Assembly: GCA_963757125.1 (NCBI GenBank)
Contig: CAVWQP010000009.1
Location: 1,302,001 to 1,366,000 of the forward strand
Length of the DNA: 64,000 bases
DNA from: CAVVSD01 sp963757125
GTDB taxonomy: Bacteria > Actinomycetota > Thermoleophilia > Solirubrobacterales > Solirubrobacteraceae
Direction of reading: 5' to 3'
A model generated the notes under the pieces. That model saw only the letters and a list, made by a program, of their open reading frames with translations, was not told where the DNA came from and ran no database searches. The position numbers and the translations under genes are program-made. Shown piece by piece: positions 34,148 through 42,984 of the stretch; the stretch's first letter is position 1; every line of letters begins with the position of its first letter.

Positions 34148-35112
34148 CCGGGATCGCGCACCGCCTGCTCGACGTGCCCGCCGGCCGCATCCACGTCGCC
34201 GAGCAGGGCTCGGGCCCGCTCGTGGTCCTCGTGCACGGCTTCCCCGAGTCCTGGTACTCGTGGCGCCACCAGCTGCCGGCCATCGCCGAGGCCGGCTTCC
34301 ACGCCGTCGCCGTCGACGCCCGCGGCTACGGGCGCTCGTCCAAGCCGCTCGCGCTCGACGCGTACCGGCTGCTCGACCACGCCGAGGACATCGCCGGGGT
34401 GATCGCCGCGATCGGCGCGGACGCCGCGGTCGTGATCGGCCACGACTGGGGGTCGGGCATCGCGACGACGAGCGCGCTCGTGCACCCGGAGCTCATCCGC
34501 GCCGTCGGGACGCTCAGCGTGCCCTACGCGCCCCGCGGTGGGCCGCGGCCCACCGACATCTTCGCCCGCATCGGCGGGCCGGAGGAGTTCTACGTGAGCT
34601 ACTTCCAGGAGCCGGGCCGGGCGGAGGCCGAGATCGAGCCCGACGTCCGCCCCTGGCTCGCGGGCTTCTATGCGGCGCTCGCCGGGGAGGCCGAGCCGCC
34701 GCCGGACGGGGGCAGCGTGTCGTTCGTCGCGGAGGGCGGGAGGCTGCGCGACCGCTTCCCCGATCCCGGGCCGCTGCCGGCCTGGCTGTCGGAGGACGAC
34801 CTCGACGTCTACGCGGGCGAGTTCGAGCGCACCGGTTTCACCGGCGCGCTGAACCGCTACCGCAACATGGACCGCGACTGGGAGGACCTCGCGGCATGGG
34901 ACGGCGCGCCGATCGCGCAGCCGTCGATCTTCATCGCGGGTGAGCGCGATCCGACGCTGGGGTGGATGGGCGGGGCGATCGAGGCCTTCGGCACGACGCT
35001 CCCCGGGCTCGTCGGATCCCACGTCCTGGAGGGCGCGGGCCACTGGATCCAGCAGGAGCGTCCCGCCGAGGTCAACCGCCTGCTGATCGACTGGCTGGCG
35101 ATCGTCGCGTAG
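34144..35112 (+). CDS. Alpha/beta hydrolase, epoxide hydrolase type
   Basis: The 322-residue product has the oxyanion HGFPESWYSW, the nucleophile elbow VIGHDWGSGIA (aspartate rather than serine, as in epoxide hydrolases and haloalkane dehalogenases), a cap region with YRNMDRDW, the acid in GERDPTLGW and the base histidine in GAGHWIQQERP. The HGFPE plus GHDWG combination and the cap tyrosine(s) favour epoxide hydrolysis. It is translationally coupled to the TetR-PP2C gene through ATGA, so the regulator may control this enzyme. Confidence 0.9.
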   Translation: MTGIAHRLLDVPAGRIHVAEQGSGPLVVLVHGFPESWYSWRHQLPAIAEAGFHAVAVDARGYGRSSKPLALDAYRLLDHAEDIAGVIAAIGADAAVVIGHDWGSGIATTSALVHPELIRAVGTLSVPYAPRGGPRPTDIFARIGGPEEFYVSYFQEPGRAEAEIEPDVRPWLAGFYAALAGEAEPPPDGGSVSFVAEGGRLRDRFPDPGPLPAWLSEDDLDVYAGEFERTGFTGALNRYRNMDRDWEDLAAWDGAPIAQPSIFIAGERDPTLGWMGGAIEAFGTTLPGLVGSHVLEGAGHWIQQERPAEVNRLLIDWLAIVA

Positions 35113-35117
35113 ACGGG

Positions 35118-35422
35118 TCAGACGAGCGGCCAGACCGCCTCGACGTCGTCGAACGCGACCTCGTGGACGTCGCCGCCGCAGCGGACGCGCACGTTCCCAC
35201 GGATGGTCACGGTCTCCAGGACGCCCTCGGTGAACCCGGACCGCGTCAGCGCGCGGAGGCGGTCGCCGGCGCCGAGGACCCGTCCGGTCCGGCTGCAGAT
35301 CAGCACGAGCCGCGCTCCTTCGCGGCGCGGATCCTGGTGTGGTCGCCGACCCGCTTGAGCCGGAACGGCGCGTTGGTCGCGAGGCCCTGGTCGATCAGCT
35401 CCTTCAGCTGTGCACGTCGCAT
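35118..35422 (-). pseudogene. Split small gene of unknown function
   Basis: Two open parts meet near 35310. The first, from an ATG at 35422 with an AGGAG ribosome site, gives MRRAQLKELIDQGLATNAPF, then RLKRVGDHTRIRAAKE; the second, in another frame, gives LVLICSRTGRVLGAGDRL, ending VHEVAFDDVEAVWPLV. They could be one gene with a lost base (or two extra), or two tiny coupled genes, since a GTG overlaps the first stop (GTGCTGA). I recognise neither part. The break has the opposite sign from all other breaks in the window. Confidence 0.45.
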
Positions 35423-35515
35423 GACGGTGCTCCTTGGTGGGGGGATGCACAGCCTCCCGCCCGGCGTGCCGGGTGTCACCAGGGCCACCACCGGGATCCG
35501 ACCCCGGTGTTCGTC

Positions 35516-38340
35516 TCACGGGGCGCGCAGGGACGCGGCGAGCTCGCCCCGGCCGCGGATGCCGAGCTTGCGGTACGTGTTGCCCAGGTGCCACTCGACG
35601 GACTTGACCGTGAGGAAGAGCGTCGGCGGCGATGTCGCGGTTGGACTCCCCCTCGGCCGCGCGCTCGGCGACCCGCCGCTCGCTGGGGGTCAGCCCGTCG
35701 CCGGCGGAGGCGGCCGGAGCCCGGCCGCCGGCGAGCCGCAGCTCCTCCCTGGCCGTCCGCGCGACCGCCACGGCGCCGACGCCGTCGGCGACCGCGACCG
35801 CCTCACGCAGCACGTCGCGGGCCTCGACCTGCCTCCCGTCGCGGCGGATCGCCGCGCCGAGGTGCGCGAGGGTGCGGGCGTGGGCGACGGGCGTGCCGGC
35901 GCCGGCGAGCAGCGCTGCCGCGTCGCGGAGGCGCCCGACGGACTCCTCGCCGCGCTCGAGCAGCGCGGCGGCGGTCCGCGCGATCCCGATCGCGTAGGAC
36001 GCTCCGTACCCGCGGGCGAGGGCGACCTCCTCGTCGATGAGCTCGCGCGCCTGCGCGTCCCGTCCGAGCCGGCGCGCGATGAGCCCCGCCTGCGAGCGCC
36101 AGGGGATCACCGTCGGGTTGGTGACGAGGAGCGCGTCGAGGCGCCGGCCCGCGGCGAGGAACGCGTCGAGCGCGTCCTCGTGTCGCTCCTCGTGGACGGC
36201 CACGAGCCCGAGGGCCATGTGCCGCCAGGCCGACACCGACCGTGCGCCGTCGTCGTCCGTGCTCGCCAGCACCGCGGCGGCGTCGCCGACGCGGTCGCTC
36301 TCGAGCAGCGCGACGACGAGGCAGTGGCTCGCCGCGTGCAGGTACGCCTGCTGCCCGCCGCGCCACGCGTCGACGGCGGTGCGCGCGTCCTCCACGGCGT
36401 CGCCGATCGGCCCGGTCCGCACGAGCTGACGGGCGCGGACCTGCGATGCCATGGCGAACCTGAACACGGACCCGTCGCGTCGCGCCACGGCGAACGCCTG
36501 GCGCAGGGCCTCGGCGGCCTCGTCGTGCTCGTCCGACCAGCTGAGCACGCCGATGACCTGGATGAGCGTCGTGGGGTCGTCGTGGAACCCGTCGACGAGC
36601 GCGCCGCCCGCGTACAGCCGGCGGACGACGGCGAGCGCCTCGCTGCGTGGCCGTCCCGCGAAGAACCCGAGCATCATCGCGTTGCACAGCAGCGCGCGCT
36701 CGGCCGGAGTCTCGCGTCGCTCCTCGGCGATGATCAGATCCGCGCGGCGATGCGCCTCGGTCGCCCGCTCCGGCGCGTGCATCGCCGCCGCGAGGTACCC
36801 CGCCTCGAGGTCCACCGCGAGCTCGCCCGCGCCCGGGCGCACCTCCTCGAGACCACGGAGGAACGTGGCTGTCGCCCCGGACATGTCGCCCGCATGCTGG
36901 AGCGCCCGGCCCAGGTCGAGCAGGAGCGCGAGGCGCTCCGGGCCGCGTGCCGTCGCCTCGACCGCGGCGCGCGAGGTGCTCCGCGGCGGCGGCCCGCCCG
37001 GCGGCGGCCTCGGCGCGTCCGAGCTCGGCGAGCACCTGCGTCAGCGTGTCGGCCGGCGGCGGCTCGCGCAGCGCGCGATCCAGGTAGTCCGCGGCCGATG
37101 CGGGCGCCCCGCGGGCCAGCGCCGAGCGCGCGGCCCCGCGCAGCAGCTCGACGACGGTTCCGTCGCCGTCCGCGGGTGACTGGAGCAGATGCGCGCTCAC
37201 GCGCTCCTCCTGACCGCCGGCCTGGCCCAGGAGCATCGCGGCGCGCCGGTGCATGCGGCCGCGCTCGCCCGGCGGGAGCCCGGCATGGACCGCGGCGCGC
37301 AGGAGCGGGTGGGTGAACCCGACCGGGTCCGCGCCGCGGAGGAGGTCCGCCGCGACGAGCTCGTCCCTGGCGCGATCCGCGGCGCCGACGGAGACGTCGG
37401 AGAGGGCCGCCGCGAGCGCCACCGGGGCGTCCTCGAGCACCGCGACGGCGAACGCGAGCGACTGCGCGTCGGCGGTCAGCGTGCCCAGCCTGCGCAGGAC
37501 CGATCGCCCGAGCGACCGCGCCGCGGTCTCGGTCGCCGCTGCGAGCGCGCCGGCGTCCGCCCGCCCTCCCTGGTCCGCGAGCGCTGCGAGCAGCTCGCGC
37601 ACCTGGAGCGGGTTGCCGCCGGTCAGCTCGAAGCACCGCAGGCAGAAGGCGTCGTCGGCGTCCCGGCCGCCACGGCGGACGAGCGTGGCCACGGCAGCGG
37701 GCCCGAGCGGCGACGGCGACAGGACCCGCAGCGCCGGATCCGCGCCGAGGGGCATGAGCAGTCCGCCGGCCCCCGGCTCGCCGGCCCGGGCCGCGAGGAC
37801 GATCGCGATCGGCTCGTCGGAGATGCGGCCGACGAGGTAGGTCAGCAGCCGCAACGAGGGCTCGTCGGCCCAGTGCGCGTCGTCGACGAGCAGCACGGTC
37901 GGCGCGCGCTCCGCGACGCGCAGCACGACCCAGTGCAGGGCATGGAGCACGGCGAACCCGGTGGCGTCCGCGCCGCCGGGTGAGCCATGACCGGGATCCA
38001 CGACGGCGCGGGCGGGCGCGGCCGGACCTGTGAGCAGGTCCTCGCGTTCCGGGGCGGTCAGCGCGGCGACCGGCCGCTCCAGGAGGGATCGTGCGACGCC
38101 CCAGCCGAACTCGCGCTCGAGCTCGTGCCCTCGCGCGCGGATGATGTCGAGCCCCGCCTCGCGTGACAGATCGGCCGCGTGCGCGAGGAGCGCGGACTTG
38201 CCCAGCCCCGGAGCGGCCTCGAGGAGGATCGCCCCGCCCCGCCCGGCCGCGGCGCCGGCGAGCAGGTCGGCCAGCGCGGCTGTCTCGGCGTCGCGCTCGA
38301 GCAGCGCCTCGTGCGACCCCCAGGCGGCGTCCACGGTCAC
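35516..38340 (-). pseudogene. Large LuxR-family regulator with AAA ATPase domain (LAL type), two frame breaks
   Basis: Removing one base near 36964 and one near 35620 gives 941 codons, the usual size of LAL regulators. The N-terminus has Walker A (EAAPGLGKSALLAHAADLSR) and Walker B (VLLVDDAHWADEPSLRLL), then a long helical TPR-like middle, and at the C-terminus a LuxR HTH: LTPSERRVAERAAEGESNRD, then after the second break LFLTVKSVEWHLGNTYRKLG. These are ATP-dependent activators responding to small inducers. As given, the HTH is split, so the protein would not bind DNA. The ATG at 38340 is divergent from the DGPF/ECF42 operon. Confidence 0.82.
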
Positions 38341-38371
38341 CGGCCGAGCATCTCACCGCTCTGCGACCGTG

Positions 38372-38398
38372 TGTCGATTCCCGGGCACCCCGTTCGTC
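38372..38398 (+). promoter_or_regulatory. Probable ECF42 promoter of the DGPF-sigma operon
   Basis: TGTCGA (38372-38377), a 17-base spacer, then CGTC (38395-38398), 32 bases before the DGPF gene start. TGTCGA with CGTC/CGAC is the pattern reported for ECF42 targets, and the operon encodes an ECF42-type sigma factor, so this is very probably an autoregulated promoter. Confidence 0.65.
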
Positions 38399-38430
38399 CT
38401 CTAGGAGAACCACCGACCAGGAGGACCTCC

Positions 38431-38790
38431 ATGAAGTACATGCTGCTGATCCACCAGGGCTCCACGCCGACCCCCAACGACCCCGACGCCTGGAACGCGC
38501 TGTCGGACGACGAGCGCAACGCCGTGTACGCCGCGTACGGGGAGATCAACGCCACCCCGGGCGTGACGCCGGGCCACGGGCTCGCCGCGCCCGACACCGC
38601 CACGACCGTGCGGGTCGCGGACGGGCGCACGCTGACCACCGACGGGCCGTTCGTCGAGCTCAAGGAGGCCGTCAACGGCTACCTCATCTTCGAGGCCGAC
38701 GACCTCGACGCCGCCATCGAGCTCGCCGCGAAGGTCCCCGCCGCCACGATGGGCGGGGCGGTCGAGGTCCGCCCGATCGTGGAGTACTGA
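38431..38790 (+). CDS. YCII/DGPF-domain protein
   Basis: A 119-residue protein (MKYMLLIHQGSTPTPND) with the signature TDGPFVELKEAVNGYLIFEA, ending VEVRPIVEY. This DGPF domain is the classic partner of ECF42 sigma factors; its chemistry is unknown, though the fold suggests a small dimeric enzyme or ligand binder. An excellent AGGAGG ribosome site lies before the ATG. The stop codon TGA at 38788-38790 is immediately followed, in the same frame and three bases on, by the sigma factor, so translational coupling is likely. Confidence 0.9.
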   Translation: MKYMLLIHQGSTPTPNDPDAWNALSDDERNAVYAAYGEINATPGVTPGHGLAAPDTATTVRVADGRTLTTDGPFVELKEAVNGYLIFEADDLDAAIELAAKVPAATMGGAVEVRPIVEY

Positions 38791-38793
38791 GCC

Positions 38794-39966
38794 ATCCTCG
38801 AGCAGACCTTCCGCGAGCAGTGGGGCTACGTCCTCGCTGCCCTCATCGGCTTCCTCGGCGACCACGACCTCGCCGAGGAGGCCGCGCAGGAGGCGTTCGC
38901 CATCGCTGCCGCGCGCTGGCCGAAGGACGGTGTCCCCGACGAGCCGGGCGGCTGGCTCATCCGGACCGCGCGCAACCGCGCCATCGACCGCATCCGCCGC
39001 GACCGCACGCTGGCTGCGAAGACCCGCCTCCTCGAGGTGCAGGAGGCGGTGGAGGACGAGGTGGACGACGACACGGTGTTCCCCGACGAGCGGCTCGAGC
39101 TCGTCTACATGTGCTGCCACCCGGCGCTCGCGGTCGACGCGCAGGTGGCGCTCACGCTGCGGACGTTCGGAGGCCTGACCACGCCCGAGATCGCCCGCGC
39201 GTTCCTCGTCCCCGAGGCGACGATGGCGCAGCGCCTCGTCCGTGCGAAGCGCAAGATCCGTACGGCCGGCATCCCGTTCCGGGTGCCGCCCGCGCACCAG
39301 CTGCCCGACCGCCTCGCCGCGGTGCTGGCCGTCGTCTACCTCGTCTTCAACGAGGGCTACTCGAGCCCGCCGACCCGCGACGAGCTGACCGGGGAGGCGC
39401 TGCGCCTCGTGCGCGCGCTCGCCGAGCTCATGCCCGACGAGCCCGAGGTCCACGGCCTGCGGGCGATGATGCTGCTGCTCGACGCGCGCCGGGCCGCGCG
39501 CTACCGCGACGGCGAGATCGTCCTGCTCTCGGACCAGGACCGCTCGCTCTGGGACACCGACCGGATCGCCCAGGGCCGGGCGGCGCTGGACCGCGCGCTC
39601 GCGCTGCGCGGGCACGGGCCCTACGTCGTGCAGGCGGCGATCGCATCGCTGCACGCCGACGAGCCCCGGGACTGGGCGCAGATCGCGGCGCTGTACGGCG
39701 AGCTCGGGCGCCTGACCGGGTCGCCCGTGGTGGAGCTGAGCCGCGCGGTCGCCGTGGCGGAGGCCGACGGCCCCGAGGCGGGCCTGGCGATCGTCGACCG
39801 CCTCGAGCTCGACGACTACCGCTACCTGCACGCCACGCGCGGCGAGCTGCTGCGGCGGCTGGAGCGCACCGAGGAGGCGCGCGACGCGCTGCAGCGGGCG
39901 CTCGAGCTCGTCCACGACGACGCGGAGCGCCGGCTGCTCGAGCGGCGGCTCGCCGAGCTGGCCTGA
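38794..39966 (+). CDS. ECF42-type RNA polymerase sigma factor with C-terminal TPR-like extension
   Basis: Region 2 is visible in EQTFREQWGYVLAALIGFLG and GWLIRTARNRAIDRIRRD, region 4 in LTLRTFGGLTTPEIARAFLV and MAQRLVRAKRKI, and a 200-residue helical C-terminal half (LVFNEGYSSP, ARRAARYRDGEIVLLSDQDR, LHATRGELLRRLERTEEA) is the ECF42 extension. No ATG, GTG or TTG stands before region 2: after the preceding TGA the frame reads GCC ATC CTC GAG CAG. The start given is the ATC at 38794, a rare start codon, placed 8-9 bases after a GGAG. The alternatives are a single-base change from ATG or UGA read-through from the DGPF gene. Confidence 0.85.
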   Translation: MLEQTFREQWGYVLAALIGFLGDHDLAEEAAQEAFAIAAARWPKDGVPDEPGGWLIRTARNRAIDRIRRDRTLAAKTRLLEVQEAVEDEVDDDTVFPDERLELVYMCCHPALAVDAQVALTLRTFGGLTTPEIARAFLVPEATMAQRLVRAKRKIRTAGIPFRVPPAHQLPDRLAAVLAVVYLVFNEGYSSPPTRDELTGEALRLVRALAELMPDEPEVHGLRAMMLLLDARRAARYRDGEIVLLSDQDRSLWDTDRIAQGRAALDRALALRGHGPYVVQAAIASLHADEPRDWAQIAALYGELGRLTGSPVVELSRAVAVAEADGPEAGLAIVDRLELDDYRYLHATRGELLRRLERTEEARDALQRALELVHDDAERRLLERRLAELA

Positions 39967-39980
39967 GCTACGCTCGGGCG

Positions 39981-40307
39981 GTGCGCAGGGTCCTCGGCAC
40001 GCTCGTCCTCCTCGCCGCGCTCGCCGCGCCGGCGAGCGCCTCCGCGAAGTCCTGCGCCGACGTCCCCAACCCATATCCGGGGACCCGCTACGAGGGCGTG
40101 GACCTGACCCGCATCACCGCCACCGGCGTGACCTGCACGACGGCGCGGCGTGTGGCGCGGGGAGCACACCGCAGGGCGCTCGGCCTGCCTGTGGCGGCGG
40201 TCCGGCGGTTCACGTGGAACGGCTGGCACGTGACCGGCGACCTGCGGGGCTCCTCGGACGCCTACGTCGCCACGAAGGGCGACCGGCGCGTGCGCTGGCG
40301 CTTCTAG
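39981..40307 (+). CDS. Small secreted protein of unknown function
   Basis: A 108-residue frame with a signal peptide (residues 1-20, VLGTLVLLAALAAPASASA) and then a mature domain with two cysteines (KSCADVPNP and GVTCTTARRV) and a beta-rich end (RRFTWNGWHVTGDLRGSSD). The GTG start at 39981 gives the right signal peptide. It lies 14 bases after the sigma-factor gene and may belong to the ECF42 operon, so it could be part of its response. It is convergent with the MetE-like gene. Confidence 0.65.
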   Translation: MRRVLGTLVLLAALAAPASASAKSCADVPNPYPGTRYEGVDLTRITATGVTCTTARRVARGAHRRALGLPVAAVRRFTWNGWHVTGDLRGSSDAYVATKGDRRVRWRF

Positions 40308-40308
40308 G

Positions 40309-41358
40309 TCAGGCCGTCGCCGGCTCCTGCAGCAGCGCCGCCGTCTCGCGCATCTGCTCGAACGCCTCGTCGTCGCTGTCGCGGCGCCCGAGCCCGCACG
40401 CCGCCGCCACGTCGACCTCTCGGCCGGCCAGGCGCTCGATGCGCGCGAGGAGCTCGCGATGGGCCTCGGTGTCCAGCGACTCGTGCAGGAACCCGGCGAT
40501 GAACCGGGTGTCGTCGGGCAGCTCCAGGTCGCGCAGCGGCTCGTAGAACGACTCCGCCTCGATCGGCGCCTCCTTGGCCGCGGCGAACGGCGCGTGGACG
40601 TACTCGAGCACCTTGTCGTCCGGGAACCCGGCCGCGATCGCGTTGGCGAGCAGCACGAGCGGGGTGACGTCGCGCATCTCGCCGTAGGCGGTGTGGTGGA
40701 AGTCCCCGAGGCACAGGTGGATCCCGAAGCGCGCGCCGGCGGGCGAGCGCCGGATCGTGTCGAGCATCGTCTCGGCCATCTGGGCCGCGACGCCCGGCTG
40801 CGCCTCATCGGGGGCCTGGGCGATGGCGATGAGCGCGACGACCGTCTCGATCTGGAAGACGACGTCGTCGCCCGCCTCGGCGTGGATCTCGGCGATGTCG
40901 CGGACCGTCGAGACCTGCCAGCCCTCGAGGATCGACGGGTCCGCGAACGCGGCCTCGCCGAACGCGTAGATGGCGAGGTCGATCGGGGCGACGATGCCGA
41001 CCTGGAAGCGGAGATCCGGCCGGCCGTGCTTCTCGCGCAGCACCAGGAAGGACGGATAGCTGTTGCGGAACGCCAGGGCGTAGTGGTGCCGCAGGTTCGC
41101 GGGATCGAGCGTGTGGCCGTCGGCGACCTTCCACTGCGCGACCTGCTCGTAGTCGCTCCAGTCACCGTCGCGCAGGATCTCGACGTCCGGGTTCGCCCGG
41201 AGCTTCTCGATGACGGGCGTGCACCAGAGATGCCGGTCGCCCGTCTCCCCGTCGCTCAGGCGATCCAGGTGCGGCGCAAGCCGGCTGAGGGCCTGATCCA
41301 TCGCGTGCTCGGGCCCGCGACCGGGCCACGCACCGACCAGATGCGTTCTGCGTCCCAT
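40309..41358 (-). CDS. MetE/UroD-superfamily protein, distant paralogue of the one at 12889
   Basis: The 349-residue product shares its layout with the protein at 12889-13986: early HLDRLSDGETGDRHLW (compare GHVGWVPDGEIAERINW), then LRFQVGIVAPIDLAIYAFG (compare VRFQMSLPAPHSAID), DVVFQIETVVALIAI and GARFGIHLCLGDFHHTAYG (compare GYHWCYGTWGG). It is probably a TIM-barrel of the cobalamin-independent methionine synthase superfamily. Histidines and a cysteine in the HLCLGDFHHT stretch could bind metal. It is far shorter than MetE; function unknown. The ATG at 41358 has an AGGAG-type site upstream. Confidence 0.62.
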   Translation of the reverse strand: MGRRTHLVGAWPGRGPEHAMDQALSRLAPHLDRLSDGETGDRHLWCTPVIEKLRANPDVEILRDGDWSDYEQVAQWKVADGHTLDPANLRHHYALAFRNSYPSFLVLREKHGRPDLRFQVGIVAPIDLAIYAFGEAAFADPSILEGWQVSTVRDIAEIHAEAGDDVVFQIETVVALIAIAQAPDEAQPGVAAQMAETMLDTIRRSPAGARFGIHLCLGDFHHTAYGEMRDVTPLVLLANAIAAGFPDDKVLEYVHAPFAAAKEAPIEAESFYEPLRDLELPDDTRFIAGFLHESLDTEAHRELLARIERLAGREVDVAAACGLGRRDSDDEAFEQMRETAALLQEPATA

Positions 41359-41416
41359 CCCGACGTCCTCTCCTCGTCAGCAGGAACGCCAAGTGTATCC
41401 ATATCGCGGTATTGGA
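41359..41416 (-). promoter_or_regulatory. AT-rich promoter/operator region of the MetE-like gene
   Basis: This 58-base gap holds an imperfect palindrome, ATCCATATCGCGGTATTGGAT (41397-41417), with five matched end bases on each side, in sharp contrast to the GC-rich surroundings. A dimeric regulator's operator is possible; it overlaps the end of the downstream-facing small gene. Confidence 0.3.
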
Positions 41417-41563
41417 TCAATGCAACGGGCAGATGAGGCGCGGCACCCCGCCGTCCTCGCCCTTGGCCGCTGCGGCCTCGTTCACCTGGTAGAGGACGCC
41501 GAGGAACGAGACGCCCGCGAGGACGAGCCCGACGAGGACCTCGCAGGCGCGGCGCCGGGTCAT
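41417..41563 (-). CDS. Small single-helix membrane protein, probable MFS small subunit
   Basis: A 48-residue protein with one membrane helix (VLVGLVLAGVSFLGVLYQV) and a charged ends-out layout (MTRRRACE... and ...AAAAKGEDGG). Its ATG overlaps the stop of the MFS gene (ATGA), so the two are co-translated. This matches the pattern of the short proteins annotated as MFS small subunits beside oxalate/formate-type carriers. That match is by context and hydropathy only. The last residues (PRLICPLH) hold a Cys-His pair, which is unusual for such a small helix. Confidence 0.6.
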   Translation of the reverse strand: MTRRRACEVLVGLVLAGVSFLGVLYQVNEAAAAKGEDGGVPRLICPLH

Positions 41564-42783
41564 GCCGCGCCGGGGACGACGGCCACCGTCGCCCTCTGCT
41601 CCCGGATCGGGAGGTGGACGATCGCCGCGAACACGCTCAGGAGGATGCACAGCACCCACATGGTGTCGTAGCTGCCGGTGCTCGCGTAGATCGTCCCGCC
41701 CAGCAGCGCGCCGAGGAACGCGCCGATCTGGTGCGAGAGGAAGACGACGCCGAAGAGCATGCCGATGTGGCGCGTGCCGAACATGAGCGCGACGAGGCCG
41801 GAGGTGAGCGGCACGGTGGAGAGCCACAGCAGGCCGATGAGGGCCGAGAACACGAGCACCGACGCGGTGGTGATCGGCAGGACGAGGAACATCGTGAAGG
41901 CCAGCCCGCGCGCGAGGTAGATGCCGCTGAGCAGCAGGCGCCGCGGGTGATGGCCTCCGAGGATGCCCGACGTGTACGCGCCGATGACGTTGAAGAGCCC
42001 GATGAGCGACAGGGCCCACGCGGCCAGGCCCTTCGAGAACCCCTGGTCGCTGAGGTACGGCGGGAGGTGCACGGAGATGAACGCGATGTGGAAGCCGCAC
42101 ACGAAGAACCCGCAGGTCAGCAGCAGGTAGCTCGGGTGCCTCACCGCCGCGCGCAGCGCCTGGCGCGTGGAGACCTCCTCCTCGCCGGTGTCCTCCTCGT
42201 CGCCCTTGCCCGTCAGGGCCATGGCGAGGATCGGGACGAGCAGCAGCGTGCAGGACAGGAGCATGAGCGCGGTCACCGGCCCGTAGGCGGAGATGAAGCT
42301 CTGCCCGAGCGGCGCGAAGAGGAACTGGCCCATCGAGCCCGCGGCGGTGGCCAGGCCCATCGCCCATGAGCGCCGGTCGGGGCTCACGAGGCGCGCGAAG
42401 GCGGCGATGACGATCGTGAACGACCCACCCGCGACGCCGAGGCCGACGAGCACGCCGCCGGTGAGCGTGAGGACGCCCGGCGAGGTGCTCTGGGCCATGA
42501 GCGCGACGCCGCCGGCGTAGACGAGCCCGCCCACCGCGAGGACCCGGCCGGCGCCCCAGCGGTCGGCGATCGCGCCGGCGAACGGCTGGCCGAGGCCCCA
42601 GAGGAGGTTCTGGAAGGCGATGGCGAGCGCGAACGCCTCGCGGTCGAAGCCGCGCGCCTGGGTGAGCGGGTCGGTGAAGAGCCCGAAGCTCGTCCGGACG
42701 CCGAAGGTGATGATCGCGATGAGGCAGCCCGCGACGACGATCGCGTTCGGCCTCCTGTACCAGGGGCGCGCCGTGACGGGCAT
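41560..42783 (-). CDS. MFS transporter (oxalate/formate antiporter-like group)
   Basis: The 407-residue product is a 12-helix carrier: the first helix IVVAGCLIAIITFGVRTSFG, motif A (GAIADRWGAGRVLAVGGLVY), a central acidic loop (GKGDEEDTGEEE), and VPLTSGLVALMFGTRHIGML on helix 10. The N-terminal half (GLFTDPLTQARGFDREAFAL) resembles monocarboxylate/oxalate carriers. The substrate is unknown. It is translationally coupled to a 48-residue membrane protein. The ATG at 42783 lies next to the remains of an HxlR-like regulator on the opposite strand. Confidence 0.87.
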   Translation of the reverse strand: MPVTARPWYRRPNAIVVAGCLIAIITFGVRTSFGLFTDPLTQARGFDREAFALAIAFQNLLWGLGQPFAGAIADRWGAGRVLAVGGLVYAGGVALMAQSTSPGVLTLTGGVLVGLGVAGGSFTIVIAAFARLVSPDRRSWAMGLATAAGSMGQFLFAPLGQSFISAYGPVTALMLLSCTLLLVPILAMALTGKGDEEDTGEEEVSTRQALRAAVRHPSYLLLTCGFFVCGFHIAFISVHLPPYLSDQGFSKGLAAWALSLIGLFNVIGAYTSGILGGHHPRRLLLSGIYLARGLAFTMFLVLPITTASVLVFSALIGLLWLSTVPLTSGLVALMFGTRHIGMLFGVVFLSHQIGAFLGALLGGTIYASTGSYDTMWVLCILLSVFAAIVHLPIREQRATVAVVPGAA

Positions 42784-42800
42784 CGGGCGAAGCTAGCGGC

Positions 42801-42900
42801 ACGACGCTGCTCATCCTGCGCGACCTCTTCTTCGGGGAGCGCGCGCCTCGCGCGTCTCGTCGAGACCGGGATCGTCGAGCGGCATCGAGCCGCCGCCGGA
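42801..42900 (+). pseudogene. Remnant of an HxlR-family regulator
   Basis: Two pieces of the HxlR winged-helix signature survive: TTLLILRDLFFGE (compare LLIxRDLFFG) directly followed, in a different frame, by RLARLVETGIVER, the wing-side helix and strand. In an intact HxlR protein they are separated by about 15-20 residues holding the recognition helix, which is lost here. No start or functional end exists. It sits between the MFS carrier and the protease gene and may have controlled the divergent MFS gene. Confidence 0.55.
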
Positions 42901-42984
42901 GGACGTGGAGACCCGCCCCGGCCCGCCGTCCCGTCCGTGATCCGGCGCGATCCGATCAGCCGCGCGCTGCGCGACCCGCACCGG

